Source of the DNA: Funneliformis mosseae
Lineage: Eukaryota; Glomeromycota; Glomeromycetes; Glomerales; Glomeraceae
Assembly: GCA_910592005.1 (NCBI GenBank)
Contig: CAJVPP010000402.1
Coordinates: 1-33,490 of the forward strand
Length of the DNA stretch: 33,490 bases
Direction: 5' to 3'
This document shows positions 1-10,024 of the stretch, one piece after another. Position 1 is the stretch's first letter. Every line of letters starts with the position of its first letter. The position numbers and the translations under genes are program-made. The notes under the pieces are model-generated. The model saw only the letters and a program-made list of their open reading frames with translations, was not told the origin of the DNA and did not search any database.

Positions 1-204
1 TTTTTTTTAATGCAAAAAGTTTTTAAATAAATTTGATAAGATTTGGAAAATGATCACGAGCAACACTGACAAACACAATAACTGAACGTCATTATCTTAT
101 AGGTCAAGCGGGTAGACAGAATGACATTTTATGTCACTGAGCCTAAACTATAATAGTCTTTCGCTACGCTCTGGACTAATAATAATCTATGAAAATAGTT
201 TAAC
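1..204. other. Non-coding AT-rich flank
   Basis: No reading frame of note. The stretch 50-175 is less AT-rich than what follows and may be the end of an older inserted element, but I cannot name it. A small inverted repeat (TGACAT/ATGTCA) lies at 122-136. Confidence 0.4.
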
Positions 205-415
205 AATAATTAATTAATATTTTTTATATTTTATAAATTAATTTTTTTAATTGAATATAAATTTAATTTTTATTAAATTTAATTTTTATCTTGCTAAAAT
301 ATAAGATAACTTTAAAGAAAAAAATATTAATAATATTTCTAAACAAAAAAGTTTACTTATTATTTCAATAAAAGCTAAATTCTCTATATTATCAAAATCT
401 AAAACTACCACTTAT
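205..415 (+). repeat. Degenerate repeat, locus A (same family as 4735-5505)
   Basis: An AT-rich head (about 231-290) is followed by slightly more than one copy of a unit. The unit has an AAGATAACTTTAAAG-like segment, an AATATTAATAATATTTCTAAA core, then TTTACTTATTATTT and AAAGCTAAAT. The same head and unit occur in the same order and strand at 4735-5505, where the unit is tandemly repeated. The head regions (231-290 against about 4747-4805) look close to 90 percent alike by eye. The family is not one I can name. Confidence 0.6.
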
Positions 416-839
416 TGTAACTGTAAAATAATAGTCTATAAAAATATTTTTAACAATACAGTTAACTTTTTCTATAATAAATTTGATATAACAAATTTCA
501 TAATATAATAAATTTTTAATGTGATACAGATTTTTTATATTAAAAATTTTATTATACTGAATTTACTAGTTAAAAGCTATATAATAATATACAATAACAA
601 TTTTATAAATACATATATATAAATGACTTTCTTTTAACAAATTTATTTATAACAAATTTTTATTTTAATACAACAAAGATTTTGAAAGATAAATATTACT
701 TTAAAGAGAACTAGTTTTATAAAAAAGAATAAAAATTGTTAATAAACATTATCGAAGAAGCTTATTTATCTTAAAAAAAAGGAATTCAACTTACCAGTTA
801 GTTCCCAAGATTTAAAGAAAGCTGGTCCTAAAAAATCAA
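416..839. other. AT-rich sequence, nothing recognised
   Basis: Very AT-rich sequence without an open frame, RNA gene or clear repeat. The end (about 780-835) is less biased but is too short to interpret. Confidence 0.4.
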
Positions 840-1018
840 AAAAATAAATATAAAAAATAAAAACTAAATGAAAAGTAAATACTAAAAAAAATAAAGTAAA
901 AATAAAAACTAAAAAAGAATGAAAAATTTAAAAGAAAAATAAAAAATATATATATAAAATGGAATAAAAGTAAAAAAAATATAAAAATTAAAAAGTAAAA
1001 AAAAATTAAAAAAACAAA
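840..1018. repeat. A-rich low-complexity tract
   Basis: Strongly asymmetric A-rich sequence built from AAAAATAAA, AAAAGTAAA and similar short words. It resembles the longer tract at 3962-4556 on the other side of the DDE element, so the element may have landed inside a larger A-rich array. Bases 1019-1112 between it and the element are plain AT-rich DNA. Confidence 0.6.
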
Positions 1019-1112
1019 TTTAATACTTAAATTTTTATTTATAAATTCTTAATCAAAATAAATCTTCTAATATTTAAAACTAATTAATATAAATTTTATT
1101 AATATTTAATTA

Positions 1113-3964
1113 ATATAATGTTGGAAGTTTATACTAGACAATAAAAATGTAACATTTAAAAAACTTTCAAATTTTTTAAAAAAAAAAAATTTAAGAAAAA
1201 TAAACCAGTAATTTTATTCTTTAAGATAAATGCTATTAAATTACCAATTGGTTTTTCAAAAAAATGTTTACATAAAAAATTATAAGCATTTAAAGTTAGG
1301 TAATTTTTATATGATAGTCTCAAATTTGAAATGAATTATATCACGTAAATGCAATTTTATTGGCCAATATTTTTCATAATTCCGACTGAAATTATAAAAT
1401 TTTAGTATTAGCTTGAATTATAATAACTAATCTTTCACGAGAAAAGCGAGTGATCATGAGAAATTTATTAGGTTATCACATGTGTATGAGAAAATTTTTA
1501 TTTTGTATCGCTCTTAAAAATGTTACATAAAATAAAAAGACAAAAGCAAGTTAGTAAAATACCAAGAAAAAAAAAACGTTACATATCTAAAAGTCAAGCA
1601 GAAACTGAGACTGAAGCTGTGAAAAATAAAAAATAGATAGAGAATGAAGTTATTGAAGATTGGATAGAAGAAGATATTAATGATTAGACGAAAGAAGATT
1701 TAAATAAATTTAAAAAAATAGAAAAAAAACTTATTTTTGAAGTTCTTCATTAGTATAAGAATGCTACAAGTAATATTAGAGCAACATATAATGGAACTTC
1801 AAGAATTACAACTTGGAGAAAGAAAAAAAAAAGGAAGAATTAGAGCATGATACAAAGGAAATGAAGACTCTTGATATATTATTTTTAAGTAATAAAGCAT
1901 TAATTAATATCTCCTTACCAAAATAATTGCAATCATTACAATCAAAAATTCCATCTCTATCTTCATTTCTTCAAAATCCTTTTTTAGTTACTGAAGAAAT
2001 CACAAGAAACCTATAAATACGTTTAAATGAAATAAATCAGTGGTGCTCAATAACGAAATCTGCAAAAACAAATAAAAATGTTTATATCTATGATCATATA
2101 TAATATCTAAATATACGTAGATACATGCAGTTATTATTGAATGGTTGTGATAAGATGGATGCCAGTAATCAAATTGCACAAACCATGTGAAATAAAGGTG
2201 ATTATGTTGCAAGGTGTATACGAAAATAGGAAGCTCATTTTATAAAGACAGGAGAACTTCTTGTCTATCGTCAAGAGAAACATGCAAAATTGGAAAGTTT
2301 GCTAAATGATGAAGATTTTAAGAAAGATTGCCAAGCATAGTTACGACAGCAAAATTCAGAGTCCTGTACCCCTAGAAACCTGAAAATATATATTGAAGAA
2401 ATAGTATTTTCAAAGTTAACAGACTATATTAAGAAAGACACAATTTCTGAAAAAACCTGTCAAAATTACATGCATTTGTGAGGATATAAATATGATAAAA
2501 GAAAGAAAGAAATATATTATGATAGGCATAAATGATTAGACGTAGTGATGTATAGAAAGGAATGGCTGAAAAGGATGTTTGAATATCAGAAATTAATGAA
2601 AGATTTTGATGGTGATTTAATAGATATTATTATAGAACCTCAGCTTAATCTGAGAGAAAAAGAAATAGTTTAGGTAACGCATGATAAATGCCATTTTTAT
2701 GTAAATGATAGACAATAGAGAATCTGGATGAGAGAAGATGAGGATATCTTATGCTTATAATACTAAAATTATTCTATTATAGTTTTAGCCTTTCTTTGTT
2801 CATATTATAAATTGTTACGATTATCTGATGAATAATTATAAGCAAATCCACACATCAAAAATAAAGAAGCTTTAGTTTTTCATTCTATATAAGCAGATGG
2901 ATATTGGAAGTTGGAACATATGCTGGATTAGATACATAACCTAAGATTAGAGTTATTATAAAAAAATAAAATTAATTTTTTTGTTAAAAAAAAAATAGCT
3001 TGTATATCAAGCAATTTCAATATTTGAAATATTACATCCTGATTGTATTGGAGTTTTTTGTTTTGATTAATCTATAAATCACAATGCAATAGCAGCTGAT
3101 ACACTTATCATAACGAGAATGAATCTAAGCCTAAAAGAACACAGCCTAAAATGCGTAATGGTTGGTATATTGATAAAAACGAACAAATGTATATACAGTC
3201 AATGATATTTTCTAAAAATCATAAATTAAAAGGGAAGCTAAAGGGTATCAAGTAAGTACTTAAGGAATATAACCTTTAGCCAGATAAGGGTATTCGTTTA
3301 ATGTGTGAGCAATGCTCTGAAAAACAAGATGATATTGATCTAGAAAGGTCTGATTGTTGTGCAAGGAGAATCATGATATTATAACCTGATTTTTGTGAAC
3401 AAAAATTAATATTAGAAGAAGCAATAATTGAAGCAAATCATATATTCGAATGATATCCAAAGTTTTATTGTGAGTGCAACTTCATAGAATGATACTGAGA
3501 TTTTGCAAAACGAGAAATAAGACGGATATGTAGTTATAATTTTGCCAATTTATTAGTATAAGTTCTTATTAGCGTTCCTGTAATGACCATCCGTAAGTTC
3601 GTACGAAAGTCATAGAGGTATATAGACACATATAATAAAGGATTAAAGGATAGGACCGCTGAGTGGGCTATTAATAAATATAAATCCTATCATTGTTTAC
3701 CTGAAAATAATGAAAGAATAATAGATTAGTTAAACATGATAATAAATAAATAATAAATGAATGTAATAAATATTATTTAGCTGTTTTTATGATATGATTT
3801 TTAAGCAGTGTCGTGTTTTTTGCAATGATCAATTTATAAAATATAAATGTGTATGCGTGGTATAAAATTCTTGAATTTTTATTGGCTGATATTATATCAC
3901 ATAAGCAATGAAAATTTTGAAACAAAGTCACATGATTGTCGAGTATAGACTTCTGGCATCATAT
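1113..3964 (+). mobile_element. Dead DDE DNA transposon with terminal inverted repeats
   Basis: Bases 1119-1142 and the reverse complement of 3935-3958 match over 24 bp apart from a few positions. The shared core is AAGTYTATACTMGACAAT, and similarity extends outward to about 1113 and 3964. Most differences are C/T or G/A. The repeats enclose one decayed transposase reading frame on the plus strand. The exact ends and target-site duplication are unclear because the flanks are AT-rich: TA lies next to the left repeat, and no clean match lies at the right. The transposase resembles a DDE-endonuclease family common in fungal genomes. The element is non-autonomous in its present state. Confidence 0.72.
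1520..3753 (+). pseudogene. DDE-superfamily transposase, heavily decayed
   Basis: Reading from the ATG at 1520, one frame can be followed for most of 2.2 kb but is broken by roughly twenty in-frame stops and at least one frameshift near 2940-3000. Nearly all stops sit where Gln (CAA/CAG) or Trp (TGG) would be expected. Recognisable blocks are a basic N terminus, a first acidic block HDKCHFYVND (Asp codon 2682-2684), ANPHIKNKEA near 2850, FCFD (Asp codon 3064-3066), a CCARRI...QPDF block near 3355-3400, and YPKFYCECNFIE (Glu codon 3487-3489). These give a D-D-E layout with about 141 codons between the second Asp and the Glu, longer than in mariner. The catalytic acids survive but the frame is closed, so no product is expected. 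Short open frames on the minus strand here are antisense shadows. Confidence 0.75.
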
Positions 3965-4556
3965 TTATAAAATAAAAGTAAAAAAAGAAAAGCGAAATTA
4001 AAAATAAAAATAAAAATAAAAAAAGATCAAGAAGAGAAGAAGTGAAATTGAATAAAAAATATAAAAAAATAATTAAAAAAAATGAATATAAAAAAAAAAA
4101 AAATAATAATAAAAAAAATATAAAAATATAAATGAAAAAAAGTAAAAAAAAAAGTAAAAATATTAAATAAAAATAAAAAAAGTAAAAAATAAAAATAAAA
4201 ATAAAGTAAAAAAAAGATTGAAAAGAGAAAAAAGAGAGAAATCAAATAAAAAAATATAAAACAATAACTAAATCAACAAAAAAAATGAATATAAAAAAAT
4301 GATAAAATTAAAAAAATAAAAAATAATAATAAAAATAAAAATAAATAAAAGTAAAGATATAGTAAAATTAAAAAAAAAATAAAAAAAAGTAAAAAATAAT
4401 AAAGGAGAGAGGGGAAATTAAACAAAATAAAAATAACTAAATCAACGAAAAAATAAAAAAATTAGAGAAAAGGGAGGTAAAATAAAAAAAATAAAAAAAA
4501 TATAAAAAATAAATTAAAAAAAAGGTAGGAAAAGGAAGAAATAAAAAAGAGCAATA
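3962..4556. repeat. A-rich array with a period of about 190 bp
   Basis: Long A-rich/T-poor tract. Short purine islands rich in GAGAAG, GAAAAGAG and GGAGAG recur near 4025, 4216 and 4402, spaced about 190 bp. They are followed each time by ATAAAAATAACTAAATCAAC-like words (4262, 4427) or a diverged version (4064). Later, shorter islands lie at about 4463 and 4525. A 72-residue open frame on the minus strand, composed almost only of F, I, L and Y, is a by-product of this composition and is not a gene. Confidence 0.55.
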
Positions 4557-4628
4557 TAATTAAAATTTTTAACTTATAATCACGTAATTATATTGATTAT
4601 TCTGAATAGTCTAATTAGATAACATTTT

Positions 4629-4672
4629 ATTATAATGAATTATTTGTTATATATACAGAATAATTCATTATA
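4629..4672. repeat. Foldback / MITE-like hairpin
   Basis: Arms 4629-4644 and 4659-4672 are reverse complements over 14 bp (TATAATGAATTATT and its complement) with a 14 nt loop. Weaker complementarity continues outward. It could be the core of a small foldback element, or a chance palindrome in AT-rich DNA. Confidence 0.45.
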
Positions 4673-4734
4673 GTAATAATAAATTTTCTTATAATAAAGG
4701 TCTAATTTGATTATAATAATTAGCATTTTTTTTA

Positions 4735-5505
4735 ATTTATTTAAAATTTATAAATTGATTTTTTAATTAAATATAAATTTAATTTTAATTAAATTTAATA
4801 TATTAAATTATATTTGTATACTATTAAAGAAAAAAAGAAAAAAACATTAATAAAGTTACTAAAATAAAAAAAAATAAAAAAATATTTACTCACTATTTAA
4901 ATGAAAACTGAACTTATCTTATCAAAATCTAAGATCATAACTAAAAAAAAGAAAAAGAACATTAATAATATTTCTAAACAAAAAAATTTACTTATCATTT
5001 AAATAAAAGCTAAATCTTTTATCTTATTAAAATATAAGATTATTGTTAAAGAAAAAAAGAAAAGAAATATTAATAGAGTTTCTAAAATAAAAAAATAAAA
5101 TAAAATAAATTATTTATTATTTAAATGAAAGCTGAATCTTCAATTTATTAAAAATTCAAGACTACTGTAAAAAAAAATATTAATAATATTTTTAAAATAA
5201 AAATAAAATAAAATAAAAATAAATTATTTACTATTTTAAGATCATTTACTAAAAAAAAAAAAAAAGAGCATTAATAAAATTCTTAAAACAAAAAAAAATA
5301 AAATAGATTATTTATCTATAAAACTAAATCCTTTACTTTATCAAAATCAAGAATACTATTAAAGAAAAAAAAAAAAAAAAAAATATTAATAAATAATATT
5401 GCTAAAATAAAAATAAAAAAATTCACTCAACATTTTAACAAAAGCCTTTAACTTTCAAAATCCAAGATCACTAAAAAAAAAAAGTATTAATTAGCTTATA
5501 TTCTT
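4735..5505 (+). repeat. Degenerate tandem repeat, locus B (6-7 units of about 80-125 bp)
   Basis: After the same head as locus A (about 4747-4805), a unit recurs with starts near 4885, 4987, 5111, 5227, 5309 and 5421, preceded by a partial copy. The unit order is TTTACT..TATTTAAAT, GAAAGCTGAATC, TTATCAAAATCTAAGATCA, A-rich, ATTAATAATATTTCTAAAA, A-rich. Copies vary in length and have diverged, and one (5227) lacks its middle. No coding potential. The pattern looks like an old satellite or the inside of an unrecognised element. Confidence 0.65.
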
Positions 5506-6059
5506 TACTTTAGCAATGATTAATATTTGTGATTTATAAGTTAATCACGTATTTTATTTTTAGTATTACTTTACCTCCTTTGTTTATTTCATAAAAACTA
5601 ATTATCTCAAAAACTATTATAGGGTAGTTTCCTTCTTTTTATTATAAAGAGCTTATATAATCTCTTTTTTTTATAAATACAATTATAAATAATTTTAAAA
5701 GTAAACTTTAAATTAAAAAAGAGTAATATTAAAAAACTTGTTACAGCGTAAAAAATCTATTCTAATTTACTTAGTTTTTTCAGTTAATATCTAATAAAAC
5801 TGATAAATTTTTTTAATTCTAAAAATTTTTCAATTATGATACAACAGATTTTCAGAATATTTTACAAATGCTGGAAATTTTTTTTAATAAAATTTGTAAT
5901 TTATTTTAGTTAAATATACTTATAAAAAATAAAAATTTACTATCTAATTATTATTATACTGACATCTTTATTATCAATAATTTCAATAATTTGATTACTA
6001 CAGTATGATCATTTAATGTCTATACGTCTTTTTTGGTTACTTTAAATTGTATATATGTG
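5506..6059. other. AT-rich sequence downstream of the hAT remnant
   Basis: No open frame and no RNA gene. It lies at the 3' side of the minus-strand hAT remnant and may include the element's terminal sequence, but I could not find matching terminal inverted repeats or an 8 bp target duplication. Confidence 0.4.
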
Positions 6060-8060
6060 TGTATAATTAAAATTCTTACTTTCTAGATTTTTTAAAAAAA
6101 TGTGCATCAGCATATCTAAGATATTTATAGTCAATAAATTTTTATCCTTTGTTTTAATTTTATTTTATTTGCTAAAATTATGCTTACATTTTACACTTGA
6201 AAAGGAGATATAATAAACTATTTGAATTAATTTAATGATATTTGAAAATATATCATTATAATCTTGAATTAATAAAGAAAGTAATACCTTAATATTATTA
6301 GAGGAAAAATTATTAATAATTATTATCTTGAATCCTGTCCATTCTTCTTTACATTTTTTAATATCAAAAAGTGTAGAAAATTGAATATTATTATGAAAAT
6401 TTGGTTGCTCAAAATGCTTTAATAAAATTTCTAGATCATTATCTCCAAACATTAATAATTCTTGAGAATTATTTAGCTATTTTTGAGTATTTAATATTTT
6501 TATAAAAGTAAATAATTGCTGGTTAGGAAATCTATACTAAGGTTCATTAATAATATTTGTTAAATAATCATTATAAATTTATCATAATCTTATTCAATAA
6601 AAAAAAAATTATTATTCAAATATATTATTAAAGAATTTTTAAATGGATTAGTTTCGTTTATAAATATTTGAACATTTTGTTTAAATCTTTGATTTTGATC
6701 TATTAGAATATACTTCTTTTAAATAGAATTAATTGTAGCTTGTTTTATAGAGTCTATATTGGAAAATTTTAAATTTCTTTTTTGTAAAAATTTACTCAAT
6801 TATATTACATATTTCAAGATATTATAAAAGTAAAATAAAAATTCTAGCATTTTTTAAAATGTTAGTTATTTATATAATTTTCACCCATTATTATTTGTTA
6901 ATTTTTTGAAAAGTTAAGTAATATCAGAATTGAATTGCAGATATTTTTAATAGCTTTATATCATACAAGTCATCAGATCTCATACAATTTTTTTATTTTT
7001 AAAGTTAGATCATCTAAAATAATTTAGATTTTTTTTAGTTGTTAAATATGTGAATATAAATTTTAAAATAATTATAGATTTTTTTAATTAAAGATTTAAC
7101 TTCTTCATAAAATTTAACTTTCTTTTTGCATTTTTATATATTAAAGTTAATCTATAAATAATATAATGATTATAATTAAAGAATAAATGCATATTCTAGA
7201 AAGCTTTATGATTACACTCTTATTTTTTCCTAATATAACAAAAGTACTATCAAAACCAAATGCTATAAGCTTAAATAAAATTTTTTTTCTTTTAAAAATA
7301 TCAATCATAACCTTAGTAATATTCTCTGCATCACAATTAGTTAAAAATACAATGCATAAAAAACTTATTTTTAAGATTTTCTCTTTAGTTATATATGAAA
7401 TATATATATTTAGATTCTTTATAATAGTAATATCTATACTTTTATTAATTATTATACTAAATGCTATAATATCAAATAATTCATTTCAAATTTCTTTTTT
7501 AATAGTATTTGATATTATCTTTAAAAATTCATATTCTGAAATATTATTTGTACATATAATCATATTATTAAAAGATCTGGTAAACCTGATTCTTTCAATA
7601 ATTTAATAATAGATGGTAAAAGTCTAAGAGGCAAATTTTTTTTGCTAAAAAATAAACAGTCTGTATTATACTAATAATATGATTCATATTTGCATTAGAA
7701 AAAGCAAGTTCTTTTTGTAATGATTCCATTTGTATTTTTAAACTTTTGAATTTCTCTGCATTATTATGATCTTTAATATTTATATGCTCTCTAATTGCCA
7801 ATTTTCTTGAAATATTTGTTGCTCCCTTTGTAGCAAATTTATTTTTTTTCTTATATCACATATATAATATATAATATATTTTTTTATTAATTTTATTATA
7901 GTATAACCAAGAAAATTCATTCAGCTATTTGAATTTAAATGTTTTATTATTACTTATACATAATTTTTTAGCATCTTTGCTAGGATTATCTTTATTATCA
8001 GAAGCTTGATCATTTTGAAGTGAATCATTTCTAACTCTTTAAATTTAAAGTCATATTATA
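6060..8060 (-). pseudogene. hAT-type transposase remnant (ZNF862/KIAA1586-like), decayed
   Basis: Minus-strand segments appear in the expected order. About 7810-7930 holds a TTF/BED-like zinc-finger region whose Cys codons have partly become Tyr, followed by a KFATKGATNISRK stretch. At 7595-7801 is REHINIKDHNNAEKF with a helix rich in Lys and Glu. About 7190-7600 corresponds to the catalytic domain start, where the IDESTDIT motif usual in this family reads INKSIDIT. At 6165-6452 and on to about 6080 is the C-terminal dimerisation domain, where the usual VECERxFS reads VKCKHNFS and is followed by a stop in place of Gln. Stops and several frame changes break it throughout, worst at 6460-7180. 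The plus-strand frame at 7187-7606 is the antisense of the catalytic region and not a gene. The family call rests on remembered motifs, so the exact subfamily is open. Confidence 0.66.
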
Positions 8061-9639
8061 ATAATGATATTATAAAATATGATAAAATTTGAAAAAAAGA
8101 TTATCATATTTTATATAATTATTATTAGTAATACAAAAAAAACCAGAAATATTTTTAATTTCAATCACAAGTTCTGATTAAAAAAAATAATTACCAAAAT
8201 TTTTATCTTTTACTGGATTTTTTTTAAAAATTTTCAAGATTTTTTTTATGTTGACTTATTATAATTAAAATAGTATATTTTATTATTTAATATAATAATC
8301 AATGTTATAAAAAGTTTAGTATAATAAAAAAAAAAGTAATTAAACTTTAAAATATGATAACATGCATATAATATAAATAAAAATAAATAAATAAAAAATC
8401 AATTAGTTAAAACATAAATGTAAAGTGTAATACAAAAAAATAAAATATGATTAAATAATTACATAATATGATAGATATATATTACATTAACTATATATTT
8501 ATTAATGTTTTTCAGTTATATTTTAGACAAATCAAATATTAAATATTTATTTTAAATAAAAATATTATTATAATTTTAAGAATAATATTCAATAATAGCA
8601 TAATAAATATATATATATTTTTTAACAGTTTTATATTAAAATAATTATTTAATTTCAATAATATTCTTTATTTTTACAATTGAATAATCTAATATTAATT
8701 GAAAATTTCTTAATATTAATATTTTTTTTTTAGAATTACAAAAAAAAAATAATATATTTTAATTAAAGTTTTAATATATTTATAAAAACTATATAATTTT
8801 GAATTAATATATATATTAATATTATTTATATATAATGCAATAACTTCAAATAAATAAGAATTTTTATTTAAAAGTTTTATTATTACACTTTTATTTTTAT
8901 CAAATATTATATTATTTTTATTTAATGAAAAAGAGATGATTTTTTTTTTAATTTAAATTAAATTTTAAAATTAACTTAGTAAATTTAAACATTAATTATT
9001 AATAATTTAATAATAAATTTTTATATCTTGATTCAAATAAAAAAATATAACTAAAAAATAGTTTTAACATTTAACTATTCAAATTTAATAACTTTATATT
9101 TAACCTTGATAAAACCTTTTAATAATATTTAACTTAAAAAATTATATGATAAATTAATATCTATTTATTATAATATTAATATTTGTAGTTTATTAAAATT
9201 AGAATTTTTTAATATATATCTGATTTATATTAATTAAGAAAATTAGTTTAATAAAAGATTTTTTTTGTATTATAGAATATATTATTTTATTAAGATTTCT
9301 ATAATATTTGATATAGTTTTAATCATTATAAGTTTACTACTTACTATTTGTAAATTTATTTTTAAAGCTTCTTTTATAATTATTACTATTGTTAGATTCT
9401 TGAATTATTGACTTTTTACTAATATTTTTGAATTTAGGTTAAATTTAATTAAATTATAAATTATTAAATTTTTATTTAATAATAATAAATTATAAAAAAA
9501 ATATTATATCTTTTTAGTAAAAGGAATATTAATACCATAAAATCTATATAATTTACAATGCATTTTTTTTCTTTAGAATTATATCTTAGTCACAAAAATT
9601 CTTTAAAACCATTTTCTTTGAAATTCTTATTTAATTTTT
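8061..9639. other. Extremely AT-rich DNA, nothing recognised
   Basis: About 1.6 kb that is almost entirely A and T, without an open frame, RNA gene or clear tandem repeat. Given its surroundings it is most likely mobile-element sequence decayed beyond recognition. Confidence 0.4.
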
Positions 9640-9965
9640 GTTTTTAATTTTTAATCTGATACATAAGATTTTGAAATTTGAGAATTTGACATTCATTTTG
9701 TTCTGTAAAAGTTTCTGATAAAGGAATTTTTGATAAAATAAATCATTTTTATCAATTTCAAATAAAGATTTATCTTTTTCATTTGGTGTATTATTATTTC
9801 TAATATTATGAACATTAGCATTAATAGGATATATAAAATAAAGAAGTCATTTTTTATTTTCCTTAATTACCCTCCTAAATTTTTCGGTAAAAAACTGATT
9901 ATGCAAAAATTTTCAGATATTTTTAAAATATGTTTTTTCCAACTTTACAAACCTTACAGTACTAT
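9640..9965 (-). pseudogene. Possible decayed coding remnant, unidentified
   Basis: Read on the minus strand from about 9965, a frame of roughly 100 codons is interrupted only by stops that could have been Trp or Gln codons. It has a protein-like stretch (NEKDKSLFEIDKNDLFYQKF) over about 9715-9790. I do not recognise the family. The 70-residue plus-strand frame at 9808-10020 overlaps it antisense and has no familiar features. It may be the edge of another dead element, because composition changes sharply just after it. Confidence 0.25.
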
Positions 9966-10024
9966 TTTAGATCCAGTTGTTAAGTTGAACAACACAGGTA
10001 GCATACAAGTGGGTAGCTAGCTAC

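Noticed and set aside
1520..3753. In-frame TAG/TAA/TGA in a long frame, suggesting an alternative genetic code or stop readthrough
   Set aside because: All three stops occur in the frame, a frameshift is present, and the intact genes downstream use the standard code. Decay explains it.
4027..4245. 72-residue minus-strand frame resembling a membrane protein
   Set aside because: It is only the complement of an A-rich repeat and contains almost nothing but F, I, L and Y.
1..5600. CRISPR array or bacterial-type repeat-spacer system
   Set aside because: The repeats are degenerate, AT-rich and vary in length, without unique spacers, and the DNA is eukaryotic.
7187..7606. 139-residue plus-strand frame with hydrophobic stretches
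   Set aside because: It is antisense to the catalytic region of the decayed hAT transposase, and the other strand reads as a recognisable protein.
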